Positions 1 through 8,074 of a DNA stretch of 13,819 bases are shown piece by piece. Every line of letters starts with the position of its first letter. The first letter of the stretch is position 1. The notes below the pieces were generated by a model. That model saw only the letters and a list, made by a program, of their open reading frames with translations, did no database searches and was not told the DNA's origin. The translations under genes and the position numbers were made by a program. Source of the stretch: Desulfosarcina sp. (GTDB lineage Bacteria; Desulfobacterota; Desulfobacteria; Desulfobacterales; Desulfosarcinaceae); the NCBI GenBank assembly GCA_030642405.1, contig DAOWNV010000042.1, forward strand, positions 1 to 13,819, read 5' to 3'.

Positions 1-770
1 ACCATCACCATTGTCGGATTCTCCACCGACCCCACGGCACGAGACTGTTTTGGCCCCTTCACACCGGGATTCAAAATCATACCTTTCGGAAATTCCGATG
101 CACTCGAAGCTGCCATCACACCCAATACGGCAGGGTTTCTGTGGAACCCATCCAGGGGGAAGCCGGCGTGATCATACCACCGGACGGCTACCTCAAAGCA
201 GCCCGTGAAATCTGTGATAAAAACAATGTGGTTCTGATTCTGGATGAAATTCAGACGGGATTGGGACGTACCGGCCGTTTGCTTGCCGAGGCGCACGAGG
301 GGATCGAGGCGGATCTTACCCTGGTAGGCAAAGCTCTGTCCGGTGGTTTTTATCCGATCTCCGCCGTTTTGTCCAACAATGAGGTCATGGACGTATTACA
401 ACCCGGCGAACACGGCTCCACCTTCGGCGGCAACCCATTGGCATGCGCCATTGCACGGACTGCCATCCGTGTACTCAAAGAAGAAAATATGATAGGAAAT
501 GCAGATGCCATGGGCAACCATTTTCTCAGCGGTCTGAAACAGATCAAAAGCCCTCATATCAAAGAAGCTCGAGGGCGCGGTTTGATGATCGCTCTGGAAC
601 TCTTCCCCGAAGCCGGCGGTGCCCGCCGTTTCTGCTACCGGCTTTCCGACCGGGGCATACTTTGCAAAGAGACCCATGAAAACACGATCCGTTTTGCTCC
701 GCCACTGGTCATTAAAAAAGAAGAGGTGGACTGGGCACTGGAACAGATCGAAGCGGTGATGGCAGAATAA
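1..770 (+). pseudogene. rocD: Ornithine aminotransferase (ornithine-oxo-acid transaminase), 5'-truncated by the window and frameshifted
   Basis: PLP-dependent class III aminotransferase that interconverts ornithine and glutamate-5-semialdehyde. The coding sequence begins outside the window. Positions 1-141 read in frame 1 and contain GFSTDP and FGPFTPGF, typical of ornithine aminotransferase rather than ArgD. From 141 the homology continues in frame 3 with VEPIQGEAGV, DEIQTGLGRTGR, the PLP lysine in GKALSGG (codon at 330-332), GEHGSTFGGNP and RFAPPLVI, ending at the TAA of 768-770. The join reads ctgtgg where ctggtg (Leu-Val) is expected, so one G appears to be missing. Without it, frame 1 stops at the TGA of 169-171, before the PLP lysine. 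Both halves are well conserved, so this is either a very recent mutation or a sequencing/assembly error. It lies 19 bp upstream of argF, which also uses ornithine. Family assignment is strong; whether the gene is truly broken is open. Confidence 0.85.
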
Positions 771-789
771 AAGAAAGGAGTATCAAACC

Positions 790-1707
790 ATGAAACGCGA
801 CTTTTTACACGTCACTGATTTTACTGCTGACGAAATTCACGAAACATTCGCATTGGCCAAGGAGATCAAAGCCAGATTTCAGCGGCGTGAGGATTACAAA
901 CCCTTCAAAGATCACAGCATGGTCATGATCTTCGCCAAACCATCGGCACGTACGCGCATCTCCTTTGAGACGGGTTTTTTTCGCATGGGCGGTCACGCCC
1001 TCTACCTGGGGCCATCGGATATCTCAATCGGCAAACGAGAAGCGGTCAAAGATATTGCCAGGGTCATCGCTCGCTACAACGATGTAATCATGGCCCGCCT
1101 GTTCGATCATGCCCATGTGATAGAACTGGCCGAATATTCATCGGTTCCAGTGGTAAACGGCCTCACCGACTACAACCATCCTTGTCAGATCATGGCGGAC
1201 ATGTTCACCATTTTGGAACATCGGGGCCATCTCAACGATTTGAAGGTGGTTTATGTGGGTGACGGAAACAACATCGTCCACTCCTGGCTCCATCTGGCGC
1301 AACGGCTTCCGTTTCACTTTGTCTGTGCCTGTCCCGATGATTACGAGCCGGACGCTCAGACCATAACCGATACCCGCGAGGCTGGGTTGTCAGAGATCGA
1401 AATCAGCCACGATCCAAAATCAGCTGTGAAAAGTGCGGACATCGTCTACACGGATGTATGGGCCTCTATGGGGCAAAAAGATGAGGCCCGGGAACGCAAA
1501 GCACGCTTTTCAGGATTTCAGGTCAACGATGACCTGATGGCTGCGACAGGAAAAGAAAGCCTGTTCATGCATTGCCTGCCGGCCGAGCGTGGTGTCGAAA
1601 CCACCGATTCGGTTCTGGAATCCAAAGCATCCATCATCTTTGATGAAGCGGAAAACCGCATGCATGCCCAAAATGCCATTCTTTTGAAAATATGTGGAAA
1701 AGTATAA
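790..1707 (+). CDS. argF: Ornithine carbamoyltransferase
   Basis: Cytosolic enzyme of arginine biosynthesis that joins ornithine and carbamoyl phosphate to give citrulline. The protein has 305 residues, a normal length. The carbamoyl-phosphate loop is S-A-R-T-R at residues 52-56 (Ser-Thr-Arg-Thr-Arg in most relatives), HPCQ lies at 130-133, the ornithine-binding DVWASMG loop at 222-228 and HCLPA at 261-265. The SMG loop and HCLP separate it from aspartate carbamoyltransferase. The ATG at 790 follows an AAGGAG ribosome binding site. As recalled from memory, the stretches VYVGDGNNIVHSW, FHFVCACP and EISHDPK closely resemble plant plastid enzymes. It follows the rocD-like gene by 19 bp and precedes pyrB, so it is probably co-transcribed with them. 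The Ala at position 53 is the only unusual motif residue and need not impair activity. Confidence 0.96.
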   Translation: MKRDFLHVTDFTADEIHETFALAKEIKARFQRREDYKPFKDHSMVMIFAKPSARTRISFETGFFRMGGHALYLGPSDISIGKREAVKDIARVIARYNDVIMARLFDHAHVIELAEYSSVPVVNGLTDYNHPCQIMADMFTILEHRGHLNDLKVVYVGDGNNIVHSWLHLAQRLPFHFVCACPDDYEPDAQTITDTREAGLSEIEISHDPKSAVKSADIVYTDVWASMGQKDEARERKARFSGFQVNDDLMAATGKESLFMHCLPAERGVETTDSVLESKASIIFDEAENRMHAQNAILLKICGKV

Positions 1708-1720
1708 CAGCAAACAAGCA

Positions 1721-1765
1721 GGATATCCTAAGGATTGAGAATGAAATTCACAATCCTAAATATCC
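1721..1765 (+). repeat. Interrupted inverted repeat in the argF-pyrB gap
   Basis: In the 76-bp gap, AGGATTG (1731-1737) pairs with CAATCCT (1751-1757) around a 13-base loop. Outside it GGATA (1721-1725) pairs with TATCC (1761-1765). The result would be a hairpin with an internal bulge ending just before the pyrB ribosome binding site. There is no T-run after it, so it is not a classic terminator. It could be an RNA leader structure or an operator, and no function is shown. Confidence 0.4.
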
Positions 1766-1783
1766 CGTAAAGGAGAAAAATCA

Positions 1784-2731
1784 ATGAATCCCTTTCCCCT
1801 GGAGCACGTAATCGAATCCCAACAGTTCGATCGTGACCTGCTCGATATTGTTTTCAGAACGGCCAACCAGTTGAAAGCAGACCTATACGGTGACCGTCGA
1901 TACGCAAAGTCGCTGGAAGGAAAGATCCTGGCATCCCTTTTTTACGAACCGTCCACTCGTACCCGTTTCTCCTTTGAAAGCGCCATGCTTCGGTTGGGTG
2001 GTGCGGTCATTACAACGGAAAATGCCAGGGAGTTCTCCAGTGCTGCAAAGGGTGAAAGCCTGGCCGACTCTACCCGAATTATGAGTGGCTATGCCGATGT
2101 CATTGTGATGCGTCATAACGAAGCAGGCAGCGCATCACGCGCTGCTGATATCTCCTCCATTCCGGTGATCAACGCCGGTGACGGTGCCGGACAGCATCCC
2201 ACCCAGGCACTGTTGGACGTTTATACAATCGCAGATACCTTTTCCGGGATCAAGAACCTGAAAATCGCCATGGTCGGCGACCTTCGTTATGGGAGGACGG
2301 TTCGTTCTCTCGCCTATCTGCTTACCAAATATGAAAATGTGGAAATCATTTTCGTCTCTCCCCCGGTATGTAAAATGGAAGGGGATATCAAAGCTTATCT
2401 GAACAAATATGAAATACTCTGGAGGGAAGAAACAGACCTGGACGCCGTTTCTCCGGAAGTGGACTGCATCTATATGACCCGCATTCAAAAAGAACGTTTT
2501 CACTCCCTTGAGGACTACAACGCAGCCGCCGGAAAATATATCCTCACGCCGGAGCGTGTTCAGGCCATGAAGCCGAATGCTATCATCATGCACCCTCTTC
2601 CCCGCGTGAATGAAATACCCAAAGAAGTGGACAACGATCCACGTGCCCGCTATTTCGATCAAGCCCAAAATGGTCTGTTCATTCGTATGGCCCTTCTTTA
2701 TCTACTGTTGAACAAGGACCGGAACGGATAA
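1784..2731 (+). CDS. pyrB: Aspartate carbamoyltransferase, catalytic chain
   Basis: Catalyses the first committed step of pyrimidine synthesis: carbamoyl phosphate plus aspartate gives carbamoyl aspartate. The protein has 315 residues, typical of the catalytic chain alone. The carbamoyl-phosphate loop STRTR is at residues 57-61, the mobile-loop lysine in AAKGESLAD at about 89, MRH at 109-111, QHPTQ at 137-141, GDLRYGRTVRS at 165-175, MTRIQKER at 231-238 and HPLPRVNEI at 270-278. The last two distinguish it from ornithine carbamoyltransferase. The ATG at 1784 follows AAGGAG at good spacing. No pyrI (regulatory chain) or pyrC lies beside it, which is unusual. The upstream neighbour argF competes for the same carbamoyl phosphate. 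The 76-bp gap before it contains an interrupted inverted repeat that might carry regulation. Confidence 0.95.
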   Translation: MNPFPLEHVIESQQFDRDLLDIVFRTANQLKADLYGDRRYAKSLEGKILASLFYEPSTRTRFSFESAMLRLGGAVITTENAREFSSAAKGESLADSTRIMSGYADVIVMRHNEAGSASRAADISSIPVINAGDGAGQHPTQALLDVYTIADTFSGIKNLKIAMVGDLRYGRTVRSLAYLLTKYENVEIIFVSPPVCKMEGDIKAYLNKYEILWREETDLDAVSPEVDCIYMTRIQKERFHSLEDYNAAAGKYILTPERVQAMKPNAIIMHPLPRVNEIPKEVDNDPRARYFDQAQNGLFIRMALLYLLLNKDRNG

Positions 2732-2754
2732 TATAACCAAACAGGAGGCTTACC

Positions 2755-4248
2755 ATGTCTACAATCATCATGGCGCTGGACCAGGGCACGACCAGTTCCC
2801 GCACAATTCTTTACAACCAAAAAGGCGAGGCCATCGCCACGGCCGGAGAAGAATTTTCGTCTCAATATCCCGAGGCCGGTTGGGTGGAACAAGAGCCCGA
2901 GGATATCTGGCGATCTCAGAAAAATACTATGGAAGCCGCACTGAAAAAAGCCGGCCTGACCCTCGCTGACGTGACAGCCATCGGTATCACCAACCAGCGC
3001 GAAACGGTTATCGCCTGGCATTCTGAAACGGGCAAACCTGTGGGTAAGGCCATCGTCTGGCAGTGTCGCAGGACCGCCGATTATTGTGACCAATTAAAGG
3101 CCGAAGGATTCGACAAGGTGATCAAGGAAAAGACAGGGCTGGTCACAGACGCCTACTTTTCCGGATCCAAAATTCGCTGGATTCTCAGAAACAACGTCGA
3201 GGCCAGGGGACTGGCGACACAAGGCCTGCTTAAGGTGGGTACCGTTGACTCCTGGCTTATTTGGAAGCTCACGGGAGGAGCCGTCCACGCCACAGACGTC
3301 AGTAATGCCAGCCGCACCATGATTTTCAACATTTATGATCTAAAGTTTGATTCCGTATTGCTGAACAAGCTGGAAATTCCGGAAGATATTCTTCCTGAAG
3401 TGAAACCATCCAGTGGTATTTTCGGTAAGACCGACAAAAAAATTTTCGGCCACGAGGTTCCCATTACCGGTGTCGCCGGTGACCAACAGGCGGCGCTGTT
3501 CGGCCAGGCCTGCTATGAGAAGGGGATGACCAAGATCACTTATGGGACCGGCTGCTTCATGATGATGAATACCGGGTCCGAGGCCATTTCCTCCCCTTCG
3601 GGGCTTCTTACCACCATCGGCTGGCAGATCGGTGACAAGGTGACCTATGCGTTGGAGGGGTCGGTATTTATTGCGGGCGCATTGATGCAGTGGATGCGCG
3701 ACGACCTTGATTTTTTCACCGATGTAAAGGAAACCGAAGCCATGGCCACATCCATCCCATCCACCGAAGGCCTCTACATTGTTCCTGCCTTTGTTGGCCT
3801 GGGTGCTCCCTATTGGGACCCGTACGCCAGAGGCATCATGGTTGGAATCACTCGGGGAACGACAAAAAATCATATCGTTCGTGCCGGGCTTCAATCCCTG
3901 GCTTACCAGGCCAACGATCTAATCGTAGCCATGACCAAAGATTCAGGCATCAAAATAAAAAACGTGAAAGTGGATGGAGGTGCCGGCGCCAACAACTACC
4001 TGTGTCAGTTTCAGGCTGACATCCTGGGCGTCATCTTGAGCCGGCCTAAAAATGTGGAGACCACTGCCATGGGCGCCGCATACCTTGCCGGCCTCGCCGT
4101 TGGTGTATGGAATGACATAGATCAAATCAAATCCTACTGGCAAGAAGACTGTTCTTTCCAGTTGAACCAATCCCAAACGAAGGTAGACGAATGCCTGCGT
4201 GGGTGGAAAAGAGCCGTGGAACGGGCCAAGGGGTGGGCGAAAGATTAA
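2755..4248 (+). CDS. glpK: Glycerol kinase
   Basis: Phosphorylates glycerol to sn-glycerol-3-phosphate with ATP, feeding lipid synthesis or glycerol catabolism. The protein has 497 residues, the usual family length (E. coli about 502), in the FGGY carbohydrate kinase fold. The phosphate-binding DQGTTSSR is at residues 9-16. The glycerol-contacting residues known from E. coli are all present: Arg82-Glu83 in TNQRET, Trp102, Tyr134 and the catalytic Asp243 in GVAGDQQAALFGQ. The ATG at 2755 follows a perfect AGGAGG. It starts 23 bp after pyrB and is probably read through from it, although it has no pathway link to arginine or pyrimidine synthesis. No glpF or glpD is adjacent. A small inverted repeat overlaps its stop codon. 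Confidence 0.97.
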   Translation: MSTIIMALDQGTTSSRTILYNQKGEAIATAGEEFSSQYPEAGWVEQEPEDIWRSQKNTMEAALKKAGLTLADVTAIGITNQRETVIAWHSETGKPVGKAIVWQCRRTADYCDQLKAEGFDKVIKEKTGLVTDAYFSGSKIRWILRNNVEARGLATQGLLKVGTVDSWLIWKLTGGAVHATDVSNASRTMIFNIYDLKFDSVLLNKLEIPEDILPEVKPSSGIFGKTDKKIFGHEVPITGVAGDQQAALFGQACYEKGMTKITYGTGCFMMMNTGSEAISSPSGLLTTIGWQIGDKVTYALEGSVFIAGALMQWMRDDLDFFTDVKETEAMATSIPSTEGLYIVPAFVGLGAPYWDPYARGIMVGITRGTTKNHIVRAGLQSLAYQANDLIVAMTKDSGIKIKNVKVDGGAGANNYLCQFQADILGVILSRPKNVETTAMGAAYLAGLAVGVWNDIDQIKSYWQEDCSFQLNQSQTKVDECLRGWKRAVERAKGWAKD

Positions 4249-4266
4249 CCACCGCGGTCGGGTTAA
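4245..4266 (+). repeat. Inverted repeat spanning the glpK stop codon
   Basis: TTAACC (4245-4250) and GGTTAA (4261-4266) are perfect inverted copies around a 10-base centre that itself contains the palindrome ACCGCGGT. The left arm contains the glpK stop codon. The stem is GC-rich in the middle but no T-run follows, so it is at best a weak terminator or an mRNA 3'-end hairpin. Confidence 0.35.
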
Positions 4267-4285
4267 AGACGTTACATGCCGACCA

Positions 4286-4313
4286 TTGAATAAAACACCA
4301 CATATAGTATAAT
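4286..4313 (+). promoter_or_regulatory. Candidate sigma-70-type promoter for smc
   Basis: TTGAAT (4286-4291) and TATAAT (4308-4313) are separated by 16 bases in the 154-bp gap between glpK and smc. The -10 box is a perfect consensus, and the site lies about 90 bp ahead of the smc start. Further down the same gap are the palindrome ACCATAATGGT (4363-4373) and a short hairpin, CTTAT (4380-4384) with ATAAG (4389-4393), directly before the smc ribosome binding site. The promoter is predicted from sequence only. Confidence 0.5.
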
Positions 4314-4402
4314 AAATCTTTGTATCCCACCTCTAGTTGTGCTTTCCGCTTTACAAGCTCTGACCATAATGGTAATTAACTTATCAAAATAAGCGGAGAA
4401 TA

Positions 4403-7400
4403 ATGAAACTCAAGAAACTGGACATTGTCGGATTCAAATCCTTCTTCGAAAAAGCCAGCATCTCTTTTCCACTGGGCATTTGTGCCGTTGTTGGCCCAAA
4501 CGGTTGCGGAAAAAGCAATGTGGTGGATGCCCTTCGCTGGGTCATGGGGGAACAGAGTCTCAAACAACTCCGGGGCAAAAACAAGGAAGACATCATTTTT
4601 TCCGGAGCCAGCGGCAAGTCACCGCTGAACATGGCGGAAGTCTCTTTGACACTAGTTAACGACAACGGCAGCATGCCTGAGGAATACCGGGATTTCAGCG
4701 AGGTCATGGTCACCCGCCGGTTATATCGTAGTGGAGAAACCGCCTATTTAATCAACAAGCAACCCTGCCGACTCAAGGACATCCACAATATCTTCATGGG
4801 CAGTGGCGTGGGTTCACGCACCTATGCCGTCATTCAACAGGGCAACATCGGCGCCATAACCGACGCCGGTCCTGATGAAAGAAGGGTTTTCATTGAAGAA
4901 GCGGCCGGTGTCACCCGGTATAAAATGCGAAAAACCGAGACGTTGAGAAAGGTAAAGGCGACCAACCAAAACCTTTTGCGCGTCAAGGACATCATCACCG
5001 AAATTGACCGTCAGATGAACGGGCTCAAACGCCAGGCCCGCAAAGCAGAACGGTTCAAACGCCTAAAGGAGCAAGTCCGTCAGATCGATATCCGGCTAAT
5101 TCGTCACCACAATGAAAAACTTAGCAGGCAGATAAACGAAGCCTCATCCTTGCTCAAGTCTCAAAAAGATGAAGATATCGGTCAAAGCACTCAGTTGAAA
5201 CAAATCGATGCGGCCATAGAATCCATCAAACTTCAACGACATCAAAAAGACCGCGATATCGCCTCCGGGAAATCCAGGAAATTTGAAATCCAGAGAAAAA
5301 CAGATCGAATGGAAACCGACCTGGACCACATGAAAATGGATAAAAAACGGCTGGTCACCGAAGTCACCGAACTCAAAACCACAAAAACCGATCTGGAAAC
5401 CAAAAACAGCACCATACTTACAGAAATTGAACAGGTCCGAAAACAGCAAGGCGAAATGCAAAACCAAATCATCGAGGTAAAGGCACAAATATCTGAAGAG
5501 AATAAGGATTCAGCCGGCCTTCGAGAAAATATCGCTCGTTTGAACGAATTGCTGGAAAGCGGAAAAAACGAGCTGATGAAAATGGTGGCCGAAGAGGCAC
5601 GAGTTAAAAATACGCACCAGAACAATGCGAATAACAAGGAGACGATCAAAAGACGACTCAGACGCACGGATGAGGAAGCAGCGCTGGCGGACAAGGCCGT
5701 ACGGGAATCTAACAGTCGCAGCAAGACAGCCGACGCCGGCTTTCTCCAAATAAAAAATGAAATTCGGGATTTGAGCAGCCGTATTGCATCTTTGAAAGAA
5801 AAGCTAAACAATGCCATCACCACCTTATCAGGCAAGGTCAAAGCCACCCAAGCGTTGGAGATGGAGCACAACAAGGTACAAAGCAGCCTTGCAGCCTTGA
5901 AAAAAATAGAAGCGAATCTGGACTGGTATAAAGATGGTGTAAAGGCAGTCCTTACTGCTTCCAAACAGAAGATACCGGAATCAGAAGCACCATCGATTCC
6001 CGGAATAGTCGGCCTTTTTGCTGATGTAATTGACCCTGCGCCTACGTATGAAGCGGCTGTAGAAGCCGTATTGGGTGAATCGCTTCAATACATTCTGGTA
6101 CAAGATCAGGCATCCGGTGCCCAGGCCATAAACTATCTTCAGCAAAACACGGCCGGCCGTTGCGGCTTCATCCCCATGGGCCGGATTTGTCGAGTGGACG
6201 ACCGTGAGGAAAAGCGACCTGAATCGGAACGTCTTTTATTGAATCATGTTCATGTCAAAAAAGGATTCGAATCATTGGCCGAAGCACTGTTGGGACATGT
6301 GGCCGTGGTGGATACATTAAACGCAGCCCAGGCGTTGTTTAACCAAAACGGCAGTGTTCAAACGGTTGTTACCCCAAATGGAGACCTTTTCACCCATCAA
6401 GGTGTAATGATTGGAGGAAGCCGGGACAAGCTGTCTGGAATCTTGGCCAAAAAACAAGAAATCAAATCTCTTGCGGCAAATTGTGACCAGTTGAACATTG
6501 AACGGGAAGAAGCACACAAAACGCAGTCGGAAATGGAAAGCAGGGTCCACAACCTGGAAAAGCAACTTCAGGAAACAATCGCTGAGAAAAGCGATGCCGA
6601 TGAAAATGCTATGGAAGCGGAAAAGGCTTTATACCGTGCCGATGAAGATGTAAAAAATACTCGCCGCCACCTGGAAATCGTTCGTCTGGAGCAGGAACAG
6701 CTCTTGGGAGAAGAGATGGACCTGGAAGACGAAATAAAAAAGATCGGCACCTTGCTGGAAACCATATCCGGCAACGTAACCGAATCCCAGGAGCATGTGG
6801 CCCGGACATCCGTACAAATCGACGATACAACATCCCAACTGGAAGATTTTAATCAGCGGACTGTTGACCTCAAGCTACAACTTACTGCCGCCAGTGCAAA
6901 TTTGGACAATTGCAACAGTACACTTCGGCGGCTGAAAGATTTTCAGTCGGATGGCACCCGACGGTTTGAACAGCTATCGCAAGATATCATCATCAAAACC
7001 GAAAAGATTGAAAGCTACGGCAAAAAAGACGAAATTATCCATCGCGATCTTACTTCGCATTACGATGCCCTAAAGGAGTTGGAGAGCTACTTGCAGCAGG
7101 ATGAAAAAGAATTTCACGATATCGATACCCGCTTGAAGGAAAACGATACGCAGGCATCCCGAATACAAAATAAACGAGAAGAGCTTCTTCAGAAAATTCG
7201 CTTGTTGGAAATGGATTTGGCGGAAAAACGAATCAAGCTTGAAAACCTTGAAAACAGATGCCTGGAATACTACCACTGCTCCATCGAACAGCTACAAGAA
7301 TCCCACGATCAATCAGATGATGAAAGCCCCGTTTCCCCGAAAGAACTGGAGAAAAAGCTCGCGGCAATCCGTCAAAGGTTAACAACCATCGGCGACGTCA

Positions 7401-8014
7401 ATCTGCAGGCCATCCGGGAATTCGACGAACAAAAAGAGCGCTATGATTTTCTTTGCGAGCAACGAGACGACTTGATCAAAGCTATCGACGATCTGCAAAA
7501 GGTCATCCGGAAAATCAACCGGATCACCCAGGAACGCTTTTTAGACACCTTTAAAAAAATCAACGGGAAACTGCAAGAAGTGTTTCCCCGGCTCTTTGAA
7601 GGCGGATCCGCTCGGCTGGAATTGACCAATCCCGCCGAGCCGCTGGAAACCGGGGTCGAATTCATGGTTCATCCACCTGGAAAAAAACTGACCCGTATGA
7701 GCCTGTTGTCCGGAGGCGAGAAGGCGCTGTCCGCCATCAGTTTCATTTTTTCTATTTTTTTGCTGAAACCAACCTCTTTTTGCCTGATGGACGAGATCGA
7801 TGCGCCGTTGGACGATGCCAACGTAACACGGTTTAACAACCTGATGAAGGTAATCGGAGAAAAATCTCAGATCATCATGATCACTCACAATAAAAACAGT
7901 ATGGAATTTGCCGACATGCTGTTCGGTATCACCATGGAACAAAAGGGTCTTTCCAAAGTCGTATCGGTCAACCTGAACAGCGAAAAGAGCACATCGGAAC
8001 TGACCGCTGCGTAA
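4403..8014 (+). CDS. smc: Chromosome segregation ATPase SMC
   Basis: Structural maintenance of chromosomes protein, the ATPase of bacterial condensin that acts with ScpA and ScpB to compact and segregate DNA. The protein has 1203 residues, a normal length. The N-terminal head holds Walker A GPNGCGKS at residues 31-38 and the Q-loop region AVIQQGNIGAI at about 142-152. A first coiled-coil arm runs from about 170 to 525. The hinge covers about 528-676 (IPGIVGLFADVI to GVMIGGS). The second coiled-coil arm runs to about 1040 and includes GDVNLQAIREF near 996. The C-terminal head has the signature LSGGEKAL near 1101 and Walker B with D-loop in LMDEIDAPLDDANV near 1128. Pro in the D-loop region replaces the usual Ala. 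The ATG at 4403 follows GGAG at good spacing. ScpA and ScpB are not encoded here. ftsY follows after 60 bp. Confidence 0.97.
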   Translation: MKLKKLDIVGFKSFFEKASISFPLGICAVVGPNGCGKSNVVDALRWVMGEQSLKQLRGKNKEDIIFSGASGKSPLNMAEVSLTLVNDNGSMPEEYRDFSEVMVTRRLYRSGETAYLINKQPCRLKDIHNIFMGSGVGSRTYAVIQQGNIGAITDAGPDERRVFIEEAAGVTRYKMRKTETLRKVKATNQNLLRVKDIITEIDRQMNGLKRQARKAERFKRLKEQVRQIDIRLIRHHNEKLSRQINEASSLLKSQKDEDIGQSTQLKQIDAAIESIKLQRHQKDRDIASGKSRKFEIQRKTDRMETDLDHMKMDKKRLVTEVTELKTTKTDLETKNSTILTEIEQVRKQQGEMQNQIIEVKAQISEENKDSAGLRENIARLNELLESGKNELMKMVAEEARVKNTHQNNANNKETIKRRLRRTDEEAALADKAVRESNSRSKTADAGFLQIKNEIRDLSSRIASLKEKLNNAITTLSGKVKATQALEMEHNKVQSSLAALKKIEANLDWYKDGVKAVLTASKQKIPESEAPSIPGIVGLFADVIDPAPTYEAAVEAVLGESLQYILVQDQASGAQAINYLQQNTAGRCGFIPMGRICRVDDREEKRPESERLLLNHVHVKKGFESLAEALLGHVAVVDTLNAAQALFNQNGSVQTVVTPNGDLFTHQGVMIGGSRDKLSGILAKKQEIKSLAANCDQLNIEREEAHKTQSEMESRVHNLEKQLQETIAEKSDADENAMEAEKALYRADEDVKNTRRHLEIVRLEQEQLLGEEMDLEDEIKKIGTLLETISGNVTESQEHVARTSVQIDDTTSQLEDFNQRTVDLKLQLTAASANLDNCNSTLRRLKDFQSDGTRRFEQLSQDIIIKTEKIESYGKKDEIIHRDLTSHYDALKELESYLQQDEKEFHDIDTRLKENDTQASRIQNKREELLQKIRLLEMDLAEKRIKLENLENRCLEYYHCSIEQLQESHDQSDDESPVSPKELEKKLAAIRQRLTTIGDVNLQAIREFDEQKERYDFLCEQRDDLIKAIDDLQKVIRKINRITQERFLDTFKKINGKLQEVFPRLFEGGSARLELTNPAEPLETGVEFMVHPPGKKLTRMSLLSGGEKALSAISFIFSIFLLKPTSFCLMDEIDAPLDDANVTRFNNLMKVIGEKSQIIMITHNKNSMEFADMLFGITMEQKGLSKVVSVNLNSEKSTSELTAA

Positions 8015-8074
8015 ACACAAACGTTACGAATTGAAATGATATACAGCAAATCTTAAATAGGGGTACCCGTAGCT

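Noticed and set aside
2135..2668. 177-residue open frame on the - strand inside pyrB
   Set aside because: Antisense shadow of a gene with complete catalytic motifs.
3340..3894. 184-residue open frame on the - strand inside glpK
   Set aside because: Antisense shadow of a well-conserved gene; no family motifs and no ribosome binding context.
5242..5964. 240-residue open frame on the - strand inside smc
   Set aside because: Serine/phenylalanine-rich antisense of the smc coiled coil (codons for Glu/Lys read backward); no independent support.
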